A DNA stretch of 6,715 nt from Rikenella microfusus (GCA_020719105.1 DYQV01000136.1:1-6715), one strand, 5' to 3'. Shown: positions 1-6,602, counted from the stretch's first letter. A program made the numbers and translations. The notes: generated by a model not told the origin, from the sequence alone.

Positions 1-27
1 CAATTTTGAGGAATAGCTTAATCGTCA

Positions 28-47
28 GGATTATTCATGAATAATCC
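28..47. repeat. Perfect 20-bp palindrome
   Basis: The two 10-base arms, GGATTATTCA and TGAATAATCC, are exact reverse complements with no spacer. As RNA it would fold into an 8-bp stem with a CAUG loop. No clean T-run follows on either strand, so it is not a convincing intrinsic terminator. It could be a dimeric protein's operator or the end of an upstream transcript whose gene lies outside the window. Confidence 0.6.
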
Positions 48-127
48 GGGTTAAAATATTATACACAAGTGTTTTATATATAGCTTCTTGTAGTGTGATT
101 TCAAGATTTATTATTTATAATTATTGC

Positions 128-154
128 TGTTTAACGTTAAAAATAATTGTTTAA
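128..154. promoter_or_regulatory. Paired TGTTTAA boxes upstream of the MerR gene (candidate autoregulatory operator)
   Basis: TGTTTAA occurs at 128-134 and again at 148-154, in the same orientation and 20 bp apart, which is about two helical turns. The first lies partly in a 12-bp palindrome, TTTAACGTTAAA (130-141). The second ends 13 bp before the ATG at 168. The same box recurs upstream of the neighbouring sigma factor gene. MerR/CarH-type regulators often control their own gene through repeated boxes, so binding by the product of the downstream gene is an inference. I saw no convincing TTTG / TAnnTTTG promoter here. Confidence 0.4.
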
Positions 155-167
155 TATTGTTCATTAA

Positions 168-1052
168 ATGAGAGAAGAAAATTTTACGATTAATGACCTT
201 GAAAAGCTTACCGGAATAAAGGCTCACACAATCCGTATTTGGGAAAAACGATATGGACTTTTATTTCCGCAAAGAACCACAACTAACATTCGTTACTATA
301 CTTCAAACGATTTAAAAAAACTATTGAACATTTCCATTTTAAATAAAAATGGGGTGAAAATATCGCGAATTGCTGAATTGAAAGAAACAGAGATAAGCGA
401 AAGAGTAATTGAATATACCACCCGGAGCAGTGATGTTGAAGATCAAATTCAGGCGCTCATTATGGCTATGTTTCATTTGAACCAACAGAAATTCGAAAAA
501 TTACTTATTGTTTCCTACATTAATCGGGGATTTGAAAACACGTATTCTGAAATTATTGTTCCTTTACTTTTAAAGATTGGATTTTTATGGCAAGCCGGTA
601 CTATTAGTATTGCTCAGGAGCATTTTGCAACAAATATTATTAAATCCAAAATAATTGTTGCAATTGAAAGTATTATTGCTTCGCATAATGAAAAAAGCAA
701 AAAATTTCTGCTATTTTTACCGGAAGGAGAGCAGCACGAAATAAGCTTATTATTTGCCTACTATTTATTAAAGAAAAAAAATCAACAAGTAACTTATTTA
801 GGTTCCTCAGTTCCGCTATACTGTTTAAAGGAAAACAATACCTTCCATCAGGTTGATATATTGGTTATCTCGTTTACCAGTGCACTTTTATTGCCTCGAA
901 TGAAAGAGTACCTAAATGAAATAGCAACCCATTTTGTTGACCAATCCATAGTGATATTGGGATTGCAAATTGAATTATTATACAACGATTTGCCTAATAA
1001 TGTGAGCGTAATAAATACGGTAGAGGATTTTTATAAGTTTATTGTTGTATAG
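168..1052 (+). CDS. MerR-family regulator with a cobalamin-binding-like C-terminal module (CarH/LitR-related)
   Basis: This is a 294-residue cytoplasmic transcription factor. Residues about 7-75 form a MerR-type winged helix-turn-helix, with the IRIWEKRYG signature and an RYY wing. Residues about 90-165 resemble the helical cap of B12-binding proteins and carry W141, E151 and H152. That is the Wx9EH motif which in CarH packs against the adenosyl group of adenosylcobalamin. Residues about 178-294 look like a Rossmann-type B12-binding fold. The canonical DxHxxG reads E188-Q-H190-E-I-S193, so the cobalt-liganding His is kept while Asp is Glu and Gly is Ser. The later Gly-Gly is also not evident (ILGLQ). 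CarH/LitR proteins repress DNA in the dark and release it in light; whether this one binds B12 is uncertain. The ATG at 168 gives the usual MerR N-terminus. No recognisable promoter lies upstream. It precedes an ECF sigma gene, a common pairing for such regulators. Confidence 0.88.
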   Translation: MREENFTINDLEKLTGIKAHTIRIWEKRYGLLFPQRTTTNIRYYTSNDLKKLLNISILNKNGVKISRIAELKETEISERVIEYTTRSSDVEDQIQALIMAMFHLNQQKFEKLLIVSYINRGFENTYSEIIVPLLLKIGFLWQAGTISIAQEHFATNIIKSKIIVAIESIIASHNEKSKKFLLFLPEGEQHEISLLFAYYLLKKKNQQVTYLGSSVPLYCLKENNTFHQVDILVISFTSALLLPRMKEYLNEIATHFVDQSIVILGLQIELLYNDLPNNVSVINTVEDFYKFIVV

Positions 1053-1074
1053 TAAAAAAATGGTTCATAAAATT

Positions 1075-1106
1075 CCCGTCTTTCCATTTTCCCGTCTTTC
1101 CATTTT
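1075..1106. repeat. Two-copy 16-bp tandem repeat
   Basis: CCCGTCTTTCCATTTT is present twice in perfect tandem, at 1075-1090 and 1091-1106. Each copy also has an internal near-repeat pattern of pyrimidine runs. It sits 22 bp after the MerR stop codon and is followed by another T-rich stretch. It most resembles a recent slippage duplication; no function is apparent. Confidence 0.8.
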
Positions 1107-1120
1107 TCACTTTTACCCAA

Positions 1121-1152
1121 ATTGAGCGATTTAAAAAGGCAAATCACTCAAT
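1121..1152. repeat. Imperfect inverted repeat with 12-bp arms
   Basis: ATTGAGCGATTT (1121-1132) pairs with AAATCACTCAAT (1141-1152) across the 8-base loop AAAAAGGC. There is one mismatch, C/A on the plus strand. On the minus-strand transcript that position becomes a G-U wobble, so the stem would be unbroken there. It lies about 70 bp past the MerR stop, but no T-run follows on either strand. It may mark a transcript 3' end or be a small palindromic repeat. Confidence 0.6.
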
Positions 1153-1451
1153 CGAATCAAAAGATTGTTAAACAAAATTTTAAAATAACAAATTGTTTAT
1201 CAATAAAATATGCTGATCTCCTTTCAATTCGTTAAACAAAAAGGTGTAAAAAGCAATAATTACAGCAAAAAAATCTATGCGGGCATCTTCAAAAAATGAT
1301 TCAAAAAATTCGCATCGTTAATAAGTTTTATTTCATCCTGTAATTTAGAATAAACAATTTTACGACATTCAAATATATTGAATATCAATATTATAAATGG
1401 TTTTGTTATTTATAATGAGTCTAATTTAACAAAAAATTAACAATTTAATAT

Positions 1452-1483
1452 TTTGATACCTGTTTAATTAATTCCTATATTTG
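1452..1483 (+). promoter_or_regulatory. Bacteroidota-type promoter of the ECF sigma gene
   Basis: TTTG at 1452-1455 and TATATTTG at 1476-1483 match the Bacteroidota primary-sigma consensus (-33 TTTG, -7 TAnnTTTG) exactly. The spacer is 20 bp, within the usual range. Transcription would start near 1490, leaving a leader of about 60 bases before the ATG at 1551. The -7 element lies inside an inverted pair of TGTTTAA/TTAAACA boxes, suggesting repression by steric block. Confidence 0.65.
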
Positions 1484-1491
1484 CTTAAACA
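1461..1491. promoter_or_regulatory. Inverted TGTTTAA...TTAAACA pair over the sigma promoter (candidate operator)
   Basis: TGTTTAA (1461-1467) and its exact reverse complement TTAAACA (1485-1491) flank 17 bases that contain the whole -7 element TATATTTG. A third box lies at 1519-1525 in the probable leader. A protein bound across the pair would cover the spacer, -7 element and start site. The adjacent CarH-like MerR protein is the obvious candidate ligand, because the same box lies upstream of its own gene. This is inferred from position and repetition only. Confidence 0.45.
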
Positions 1492-1550
1492 TATTTGTTA
1501 ATGAATTATATTTATACATTAAACAAAACACAATCTAAAACTCTAACATT

Positions 1551-2060
1551 ATGACTGCAATTGATTTTACCAATAAATTATTGAGCATTGAAAACAAATT
1601 GAAATATTTTGCTTACAGCTTGACATCCAATTCTGAAGAGGCAAAAGACTTACTTCAGGAAACAATTTTAAAAGCCTTGTCCAATAGAGATAAATTTACT
1701 GATCCAAGAAACTTTAATTCGTGGGCTTATACCATTATGAAAAACACTTTCATAAATAATTATCGCCGGAATGTAAAATCGAATACCATATTTAACAAAA
1801 CTGGCAATAACGAAAATGTTCCACATAAACAAGAAGCAGTTTCTCCTGAATCGGAACATGCTTACAAGGAAATACAAAAAAAGGTAAATAGTTTGCAAGA
1901 TGATTTTAGGATTCCTTTTCAAATGTTTACCGATGGATTCAAGTACAAAGAAATAGCAGAGAAATTGGATATACCTATTGGGACTGTTAAAAGTAAAATA
2001 TTTTTTGCAAGGCAAAAGCTTATGAGTACATTGCCAGAATACAAAAGCGAATACAGATAA
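1551..2060 (+). CDS. ECF-type RNA polymerase sigma factor (sigma-70 family, regions 2 and 4)
   Basis: This 169-residue protein has the two-domain layout and length of ECF sigma factors, which direct core RNA polymerase to a small set of stress or signal promoters. Residues about 10-78 are region 2, including the DLLQETILKAL helix that binds core and recognises the -10 element, followed by FNSWAYTIMKNTFINNYRR. Residues about 108-164 are region 4, with the helix-turn-helix FKYKEIAEKLDIPIGTVKSK that reads the -35 element. The linker (about 79-107) is polar. There is no extra C-terminal domain or membrane segment. The ATG at 1551 gives a normal N-terminus. The gene has its own promoter and a terminator 20 bp past the stop, so it is monocistronic. 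No anti-sigma gene follows, which leaves transcriptional control, perhaps by the upstream MerR protein, as the likely switch. Its target promoters are unknown. Confidence 0.93.
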   Translation: MTAIDFTNKLLSIENKLKYFAYSLTSNSEEAKDLLQETILKALSNRDKFTDPRNFNSWAYTIMKNTFINNYRRNVKSNTIFNKTGNNENVPHKQEAVSPESEHAYKEIQKKVNSLQDDFRIPFQMFTDGFKYKEIAEKLDIPIGTVKSKIFFARQKLMSTLPEYKSEYR

Positions 2061-2080
2061 TCATTTAGTTTACAATTTGA

Positions 2081-2109
2081 AAACCCAGGTAAAATCTGGG
2101 TTTTTTTTT
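2081..2109 (+). terminator. Intrinsic terminator of the sigma factor gene
   Basis: AAACCCAG (2081-2088) and CTGGGTTT (2096-2103) form a perfect 8-bp stem with a 7-base loop (GTAAAAT). The run of nine T at 2101-2109 overlaps the stem's end. It starts 20 bp after the sigma stop and separates that gene from the sucAB operon. Confidence 0.9.
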
Positions 2110-2255
2110 GTTTCCAATGTTTTATAACACGATATATTACTAGAATATTTATTGAAGATACTTAAAAATGATGGCTATAACCTCTTGCATTGTAAGGGTT
2201 TGTTAATATCTTTAATGACTGAGTTACCTTAATTATTAATTCAAACAAACTATAA

Positions 2256-2275
2256 AGTAAAACTGTTATTTTACT
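2256..2275 (+). repeat. Small inverted repeat in the sucA leader
   Basis: AGTAAAA (2256-2262) and TTTTACT (2269-2275) are perfect 7-bp arms around the loop CTGTTA. They are bracketed by a direct repeat of ACTATAAA (2249-2256 and 2273-2280). The repeat ends 22 bases before the sucA ATG. The stem is AT-rich and weak. It may be an operator or chance in AT-rich DNA. Confidence 0.3.
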
Positions 2276-2297
2276 ATAAAACAAATGCAATAAACGA

Positions 2298-5114
2298 ATG
2301 GATAACTACGATTTCATGAACAATTTTTCAGCAGAAGCACTGGATGAATTATACAAAAAATACAGAGAAAATTCGGATGCTTTGGATGCACAGTGGAAGT
2401 ATTTTTTTAAAGGTTTTGAGCTTGCTAAAGAGCATTTTGCGGGTGATGAATTCCAAAATAATTCACAAACTACCAAAGAATTTAGCGTTCTAAATTTGAT
2501 ACAAGCTTATCGGCAACGAGGGCACTTATTCACAAAAACTAATCCGGTAAGAGAACGCCGCAAATATTTTCCCACATTAGCCCTTGAACATTTTGGGTTA
2601 ACAAACGAGGATTTGTCAGCAAAATTTACCGCAGGTGAAAATATTGGTATAGGAAATAGCACCTTGGCCCAGATTGTTTCACATCTTGAAAACACCTATT
2701 GTCAATCAATTGGTGTTGAATACCTTTATATTCGAAACCCTATTGAGGTTGAATGGATACGGTCGAAAATGGAATCCTGTCAAAACACTCCCATTTTCGC
2801 TGCATCTGAAAAAAAGCATATTTTTCATCATTTGGTTACTGCGGCGGGTTTTGAAAAGTTTATTCACAAAAAATTCATTGGCCAAAAAAGGTTTTCTTTG
2901 GAAGGAACTGAAACGTTAATCCCATCGTTGGATGCAATTATAGAGCATGGTTCTCAATTGGGGATTAGTGAATTTGTGTTGGGTATGTCGCACCGGGGGA
3001 GGTTAAATGTTTTAGCAAACATTATGAAAAAACCTTATGAGATTCTCTTTCGGGAGTTTACCGGCAAATCATACATCGATTCCATTTCATTAGGCGATGT
3101 AAAATATCATTTAGGTTATGGGAATACCGTTACAACTGATAGCGGAAAAAAAGTGCGATTAAACCTTGCACCAAACCCTTCGCATTTAGAAACAGTGGGT
3201 CCCATTATTCAAGGAATTGCACATGCTAAAATTAAAAGTAAATATAAAAATGACGCCAATAAATTAGCCCCAATAATAATTCATGGCGATGCTGCCATAG
3301 CGGGTCAAGGTGTGGTGTACGAGGTAATTCAAATGTCGGAACTTTCGGGCTATCAAACGGGTGGAACAATTCATTTAGTTATTAATAATCAGGTAGGATT
3401 TACTACCAATTATTTGGAAGCAAGAACAAGTACCTATTGTACCGATGTGGCTAAAGTTACCCGTTGTCCGGTGTTTCATGTAAATGGCGATGATGTGGAG
3501 GCCATGATTTATACGGTTAAACTTGCCGTAGAATACAGGCAGCAATTTCATAAAGATGTTTTTATTGATATTCTTTCGTATCGGAAATACGGGCATAACG
3601 AAGGCGATGAGCCTCGCTATACACAACCTGTTTTATACAAAGCAATAGCTTCGCATCCAAATCCAAGAGATATTTATGCCCAGAAGTTGGCAGAAGAAAC
3701 AGTATTAACTAAAGAAGAAATTGTTAGGGAAGAGACTGTTTTTGATCAATCTTTGGAGGAAAAGTTACTTATTGCGCAGCGTGATTCAAAAGTTGCCATA
3801 AAACAATTTTTAGTTGAGGATTGGATGGATTTTAGACATGCTGAGGCTATTGATTTTCAGAAAAGTATCTCAACATCAGTACCTGTTAAAAAGCTTCTGG
3901 AATTAGCAGAAAAAATGAATGAATTGCCCAATAAAGATGCTTTTTTTAATAAAATAGTAAAGTTATTGGACGACCGTAACCAAATGATTAAGGAAGATAG
4001 GTTGGATTGGGCGATGGGAGAATTATTGGCTTATGCCACTCTTATTGATCAAGGAATTCCCGTTCGCATTAGTGGACAAGATTCACAACGGGGAACTTTT
4101 TCGCACCGACATGCGGTGTTAACAATAGAAAACACTGCTGAGAAATACACTCCGCTCAAAAATTTGTCAAAAAATCAGGCTGACTTTGATATTTATAATT
4201 CCCCCCTTAATGAGTATGGAGTGCTTGGATTTGAATACGGCTATTCCATGGCCGCTCCCAAAAGCCTAAATATTTGGGAGGCTCAATTTGGTGATTTTCA
4301 TAATGTAGCACAAGTTATTATCGATCAGTATATTTCATCAGCCGAAGAGAAGTGGGGAATTATGAATGGTTTGGTTTTAATGTTGCCCCATGGATATGAA
4401 GGTCAGGGTCCTGAACATTCAAGTGCCCGGTTGGAGCGATTCTTAACGCTGAGTGCCCGAAATAACATGCAATTGTTGATTTGTAGTACTCCAGCCAATT
4501 TATTTCATGCACTCCGCCAACAGGTGTTGCGAGATTTTAGAACGCCCATGGTAATTTTTACTCCTAAAAGTTTATTGCGTCACCCTCAAGTAGTTTCATC
4601 GGTAACCGATTTTGCTGTGGGTGCTTTTCAACGAGTAATTGACGATACCGATACAATTCCTGAAAAAGTTACCCGAATTGTGCTTTGTACAGGCAAATTG
4701 TATTATGACCTCTTGAAGGAAAAAAACAACTTAGGGGTTAAGGATATTGCTTTAATTAGGATTGAACAAATTTATCCGCTTCCGGTTAAAGAAATTGAAA
4801 GTCTGCTTTCAAAATACCATCAAAGCCAAAAAATACTGTGGGCACAGGAAGAACCTATGAATATGGGTGCTTGGTATTTTATTAGAAATGAATTATCACC
4901 ACTACCCATTGATGGCGTATTCCGAACCGCTAGCGGAAGTCCTGCTGTTGGCCTTCATGAGTTACACCAAAAAGAACAGGAGGAGATTGTTGGGAAAATT
5001 TTCAAGAAATGTACCTGTGAATTGCAAAATCCTTATTGCGGGTTGCAATGCAAAACCGGAAAAGAGAGAATACCCATTCTACAACAACTTACCTATTTTA
5101 AATTAGAACAATAA
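2298..5114 (+). CDS. sucA: 2-oxoglutarate dehydrogenase E1 component (thiamine diphosphate-dependent)
   Basis: Also named odhA. It catalyses thiamine-dependent decarboxylation of 2-oxoglutarate and reductive succinylation of the E2 lipoyl group in the TCA cycle; cytoplasmic. The 938 residues match the usual E1o length, with no fused E2 domain. Residues about 1-45 are the short N-terminal E1o segment that commonly contacts E2. Active-site motifs follow in order: GMSHRGRLN (His232), DVKYHLG (His271), NPSHLETV (His296), the thiamine/Mg motif HGDAAIAGQG (Asp331) with NNQVGFT (Asn364), and GHNEGDEP (about 432-439). The transketolase-like half has SGQDSQRGTFSHRHAV (592-607), GFEYGYS (Glu646) and LPHGYEGQGPEHSSAR (about 696-711). 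Residues 900-938 form an extra tail with four cysteines (905, 907, 914, 918). The ATG at 2298 is preferred because the ATG at 2285 meets a stop after one codon. It is the first gene of the sucAB operon; no firm promoter was found. Confidence 0.97.
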   Translation: MDNYDFMNNFSAEALDELYKKYRENSDALDAQWKYFFKGFELAKEHFAGDEFQNNSQTTKEFSVLNLIQAYRQRGHLFTKTNPVRERRKYFPTLALEHFGLTNEDLSAKFTAGENIGIGNSTLAQIVSHLENTYCQSIGVEYLYIRNPIEVEWIRSKMESCQNTPIFAASEKKHIFHHLVTAAGFEKFIHKKFIGQKRFSLEGTETLIPSLDAIIEHGSQLGISEFVLGMSHRGRLNVLANIMKKPYEILFREFTGKSYIDSISLGDVKYHLGYGNTVTTDSGKKVRLNLAPNPSHLETVGPIIQGIAHAKIKSKYKNDANKLAPIIIHGDAAIAGQGVVYEVIQMSELSGYQTGGTIHLVINNQVGFTTNYLEARTSTYCTDVAKVTRCPVFHVNGDDVEAMIYTVKLAVEYRQQFHKDVFIDILSYRKYGHNEGDEPRYTQPVLYKAIASHPNPRDIYAQKLAEETVLTKEEIVREETVFDQSLEEKLLIAQRDSKVAIKQFLVEDWMDFRHAEAIDFQKSISTSVPVKKLLELAEKMNELPNKDAFFNKIVKLLDDRNQMIKEDRLDWAMGELLAYATLIDQGIPVRISGQDSQRGTFSHRHAVLTIENTAEKYTPLKNLSKNQADFDIYNSPLNEYGVLGFEYGYSMAAPKSLNIWEAQFGDFHNVAQVIIDQYISSAEEKWGIMNGLVLMLPHGYEGQGPEHSSARLERFLTLSARNNMQLLICSTPANLFHALRQQVLRDFRTPMVIFTPKSLLRHPQVVSSVTDFAVGAFQRVIDDTDTIPEKVTRIVLCTGKLYYDLLKEKNNLGVKDIALIRIEQIYPLPVKEIESLLSKYHQSQKILWAQEEPMNMGAWYFIRNELSPLPIDGVFRTASGSPAVGLHELHQKEQEEIVGKIFKKCTCELQNPYCGLQCKTGKERIPILQQLTYFKLEQ

Positions 5115-6349
5115 TGAAAATTGAAATAAAAATACCCAGTCCGGGAGAGTCCATCACCGAAGTTCAACTTTCGAGTTGGTTTGTTGCAAATGGCGATTTT
5201 GTGGAAAGAAATCAGGAGATTGCTGAACTTGAATCAGATAAAGCAACGTTAACCCTTACTGCATCAGTTGCGGGGTCAATTGCTATTTTAGTACAAGCTG
5301 GTGAAACCGTTTCAGTGGGTTCAATTGCCTGCACTATTGATGCAGATACAGTAGGTGTGAGTAAAAACCCAGAGCAAAAACAAATTGAAAATAAAAAAAC
5401 AATTATTGAATCGAGTGGAGTAGAGGTTAGTCTCAACCAAAGCAACGATAAAGTGGCTGAACAATCAATTAAAATAACTCCTGTAGCAAAAGAGATGCTT
5501 AAGGAAAAAGGCGTTTCGAGGGAAGAACTTCTCACTAAAATGCAGCGAATTGGTTCAAAAGAAGTTGATTTCATATTAAAATATCAAGAGTCGGCACATT
5601 CCGGTGCATTGAAACAGGAACGTACCGAAGAACGGGTTAAAATGTCTCCTCTTCGTAAAAAACTCAGTCAACGATTGGTACAGGTGAAAAATCAAACAGC
5701 CATGCTTACCACTTTTAACGAAGTGAATATGACACAAGTAATGAGGTTGCGTAATGCTTATAAAGAGGAGTTTCAGCAAAAATTTGGAGAAAAACTGGGC
5801 TTTATGTCATTTTTTACCCGGGCAGCAACTATTGCTTTGCAGCTACATCCAAGCATTAACTCAATGATAGATGGGGAAGATATTATTCATTTCACTTATA
5901 GTGATATAGGAATTGCTGTTCAAACATCCAAAGGACTGATGGTTCCAATAATTCGGGATTGCGATAAACTAACATTGGCACAAACAGAACTGGAGATTGC
6001 CCGTATGGCTCAAAAAGCACGCGATGCAAAAATTTCGTTGGATGAAATGAGTGGAGGAACTTTTACCATCACCAATGGAGGAGTTTTTGGTTCCTTGCTT
6101 TCAACTCCAATTATTAATCCTCCGCAAGCTGGTATTTTGGGAATGCACGCTATTAATGATCGTCCGGTTGCAGAAAATGGGCAGGTTGTTATCCGGCCCA
6201 TGATGTATGTTGCCTTATCTTACGATCATCGGTTGGTTGATGGAAAAGATTCCGTTGGGTTTTTAGTAAGAATAAAGGAACTAATTGAAAATCCTGAGCG
6301 AATGTTGTTTGATGGTGTTGATGCTGGGAAAAAACTGATTTTGGGATAA
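5114..6349 (+). CDS. sucB: Dihydrolipoyllysine succinyltransferase, E2 component of 2-oxoglutarate dehydrogenase
   Basis: Also named odhB. It accepts the succinyl group from E1 on its lipoyl arm, passes it to CoA, and forms the core of the complex. The 411 residues are the usual length. Residues 1-78 are one lipoyl domain with the lipoylation site ESDKATL (Lys43). Residues about 79-120 are a charged linker. Residues about 121-158 should be the peripheral-subunit-binding domain; its start (TPVAKEMLKEKGV) is normal but the usual GTGxxGR loop is missing. Residues about 176-408 are the catalytic domain, with TFTITNGGVFGS (Thr320) and SYDHRLVDG (His372, Asp376). The motif match and the adjacent sucA favour succinyl rather than acetyl transfer. 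Its ATG shares one base with the sucA stop (TAATG), implying translational coupling. The lipoamide dehydrogenase (E3) gene is not in the window. Confidence 0.96.
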   Translation: MKIEIKIPSPGESITEVQLSSWFVANGDFVERNQEIAELESDKATLTLTASVAGSIAILVQAGETVSVGSIACTIDADTVGVSKNPEQKQIENKKTIIESSGVEVSLNQSNDKVAEQSIKITPVAKEMLKEKGVSREELLTKMQRIGSKEVDFILKYQESAHSGALKQERTEERVKMSPLRKKLSQRLVQVKNQTAMLTTFNEVNMTQVMRLRNAYKEEFQQKFGEKLGFMSFFTRAATIALQLHPSINSMIDGEDIIHFTYSDIGIAVQTSKGLMVPIIRDCDKLTLAQTELEIARMAQKARDAKISLDEMSGGTFTITNGGVFGSLLSTPIINPPQAGILGMHAINDRPVAENGQVVIRPMMYVALSYDHRLVDGKDSVGFLVRIKELIENPERMLFDGVDAGKKLILG

Positions 6350-6352
6350 CTT

Positions 6353-6602
6353 CTTTTTCAGGCAGGGGTTCTGCTTTTTCACCGATTTGACAAATCGGGC
6401 TATATCTTGCCTCAATGTGTTGCCGCCGCTTGACCCGTTCTTCAAAAGGCATCAGGTATACGCTCATTAAAAACATCTTGAAGGTGGATGCCCATTTACT
6501 CTGCCCTGTTTCACGCAAACCTTCCAGCTCCCTCAATATATGGGCGCCGCAAATAGCATGGTTTATGCCATCAAACTTAAAATAACTGCTCCATGGTGAA
6601 AT
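6353..6602 (-). pseudogene. IS66-family transposase remnant, truncated at both ends
   Basis: Reading leftward from about 6602, an open frame gives WSSYFKFDGINHAICGAHIL, then RELEGLRETGQSKWA, and ends near YSPICQIGEKAEPLPEK. This resembles the part of IS66 transposases after the second catalytic Asp (HDxWxSYF...HAxCxAHxLREL...Y...GExxEPPP). About 80 of roughly 500 residues remain. The Asp position before the Trp reads Ser, and an in-frame stop lies at 6615-6617. The N-terminal zinc-binding part and the C-terminal half with the catalytic Glu are missing; past about 6353 the frame runs into sucB antisense. The fragment is visibly richer in GC than its neighbours, consistent with foreign origin. 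No terminal inverted repeats or target duplication are seen. It cannot encode a working transposase. Confidence 0.8.
6360..6379 (+). terminator. Possible weak terminator of the sucAB operon
   Basis: Ten bases after the sucB stop, AGGCAG (6360-6365) can pair with CTGCTT (6371-6376), including one G-U pair, around the loop GGGTT. The T-run is 6375-6379. The stem is short, with only about four strong pairs. It lies within the IS66-derived DNA, so the operon's terminator may have been supplied by the insertion. I see no better candidate before 6600. Confidence 0.35.

Larger units (their letters stand above)
1053..1550. other. 498-bp AT-rich regulatory gap with five TTAAACA/TGTTTAA boxes
   Basis: I see no credible gene here. 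TTAAACA occurs exactly at 1168-1174, 1232-1238, 1485-1491 and 1519-1525, and its complement TGTTTAA at 1461-1467. The box at 1168 sits in an 11-bp palindrome (TTGTTAAACAA, 1165-1175). With 75% AT assumed, I would expect well under one such heptamer in 500 bp counting both strands, so the cluster looks real. Near-matches (TTTAACA, TGTTTAT) add to it. The gap also holds a 16-bp tandem duplication, a hairpin and the sigma-gene promoter, listed separately. Confidence 0.5.

Noticed and set aside
1..167. Cobalamin riboswitch upstream of the MerR gene
   Set aside because: The region is too short and AT-rich, and I see no B12-box-like sequence or aptamer-like stems.
1053..1550. CRISPR array or small RNA gene in the long gap
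   Set aside because: The only tandem repeat has two adjoining copies without spacers, and no promoter-plus-terminator unit for an RNA is visible apart from the sigma promoter.
1668..2015. Minus-strand open frame of 115 codons inside the sigma factor gene
   Set aside because: It lies wholly antisense to a well-supported sigma factor and its translation resembles no family I know. It is a shadow frame.
2199..2232. Possible sucA promoter: TTTG at 2199-2202 and TAccTTAA at 2225-2232
   Set aside because: The spacer is 22 bp and the last two bases of the -7 element do not match. In AT-rich DNA this is too weak to annotate.
3375..3626. Minus-strand open frame of 83 codons inside sucA
   Set aside because: It is antisense to conserved E1 active-site motifs, with no recognisable product or start signals.
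5212..5574. Minus-strand open frame of 120 codons inside sucB
   Set aside because: It is antisense to the lipoyl and linker region; its Ser/Leu-rich translation is typical of a shadow frame.
6189..6352. Left part of the minus-strand frame that continues from the IS66 remnant
   Set aside because: Here the frame is antisense to the sucB catalytic domain and the similarity to IS66 transposases has ended, so only about 6353-6602 is treated as transposase-derived.
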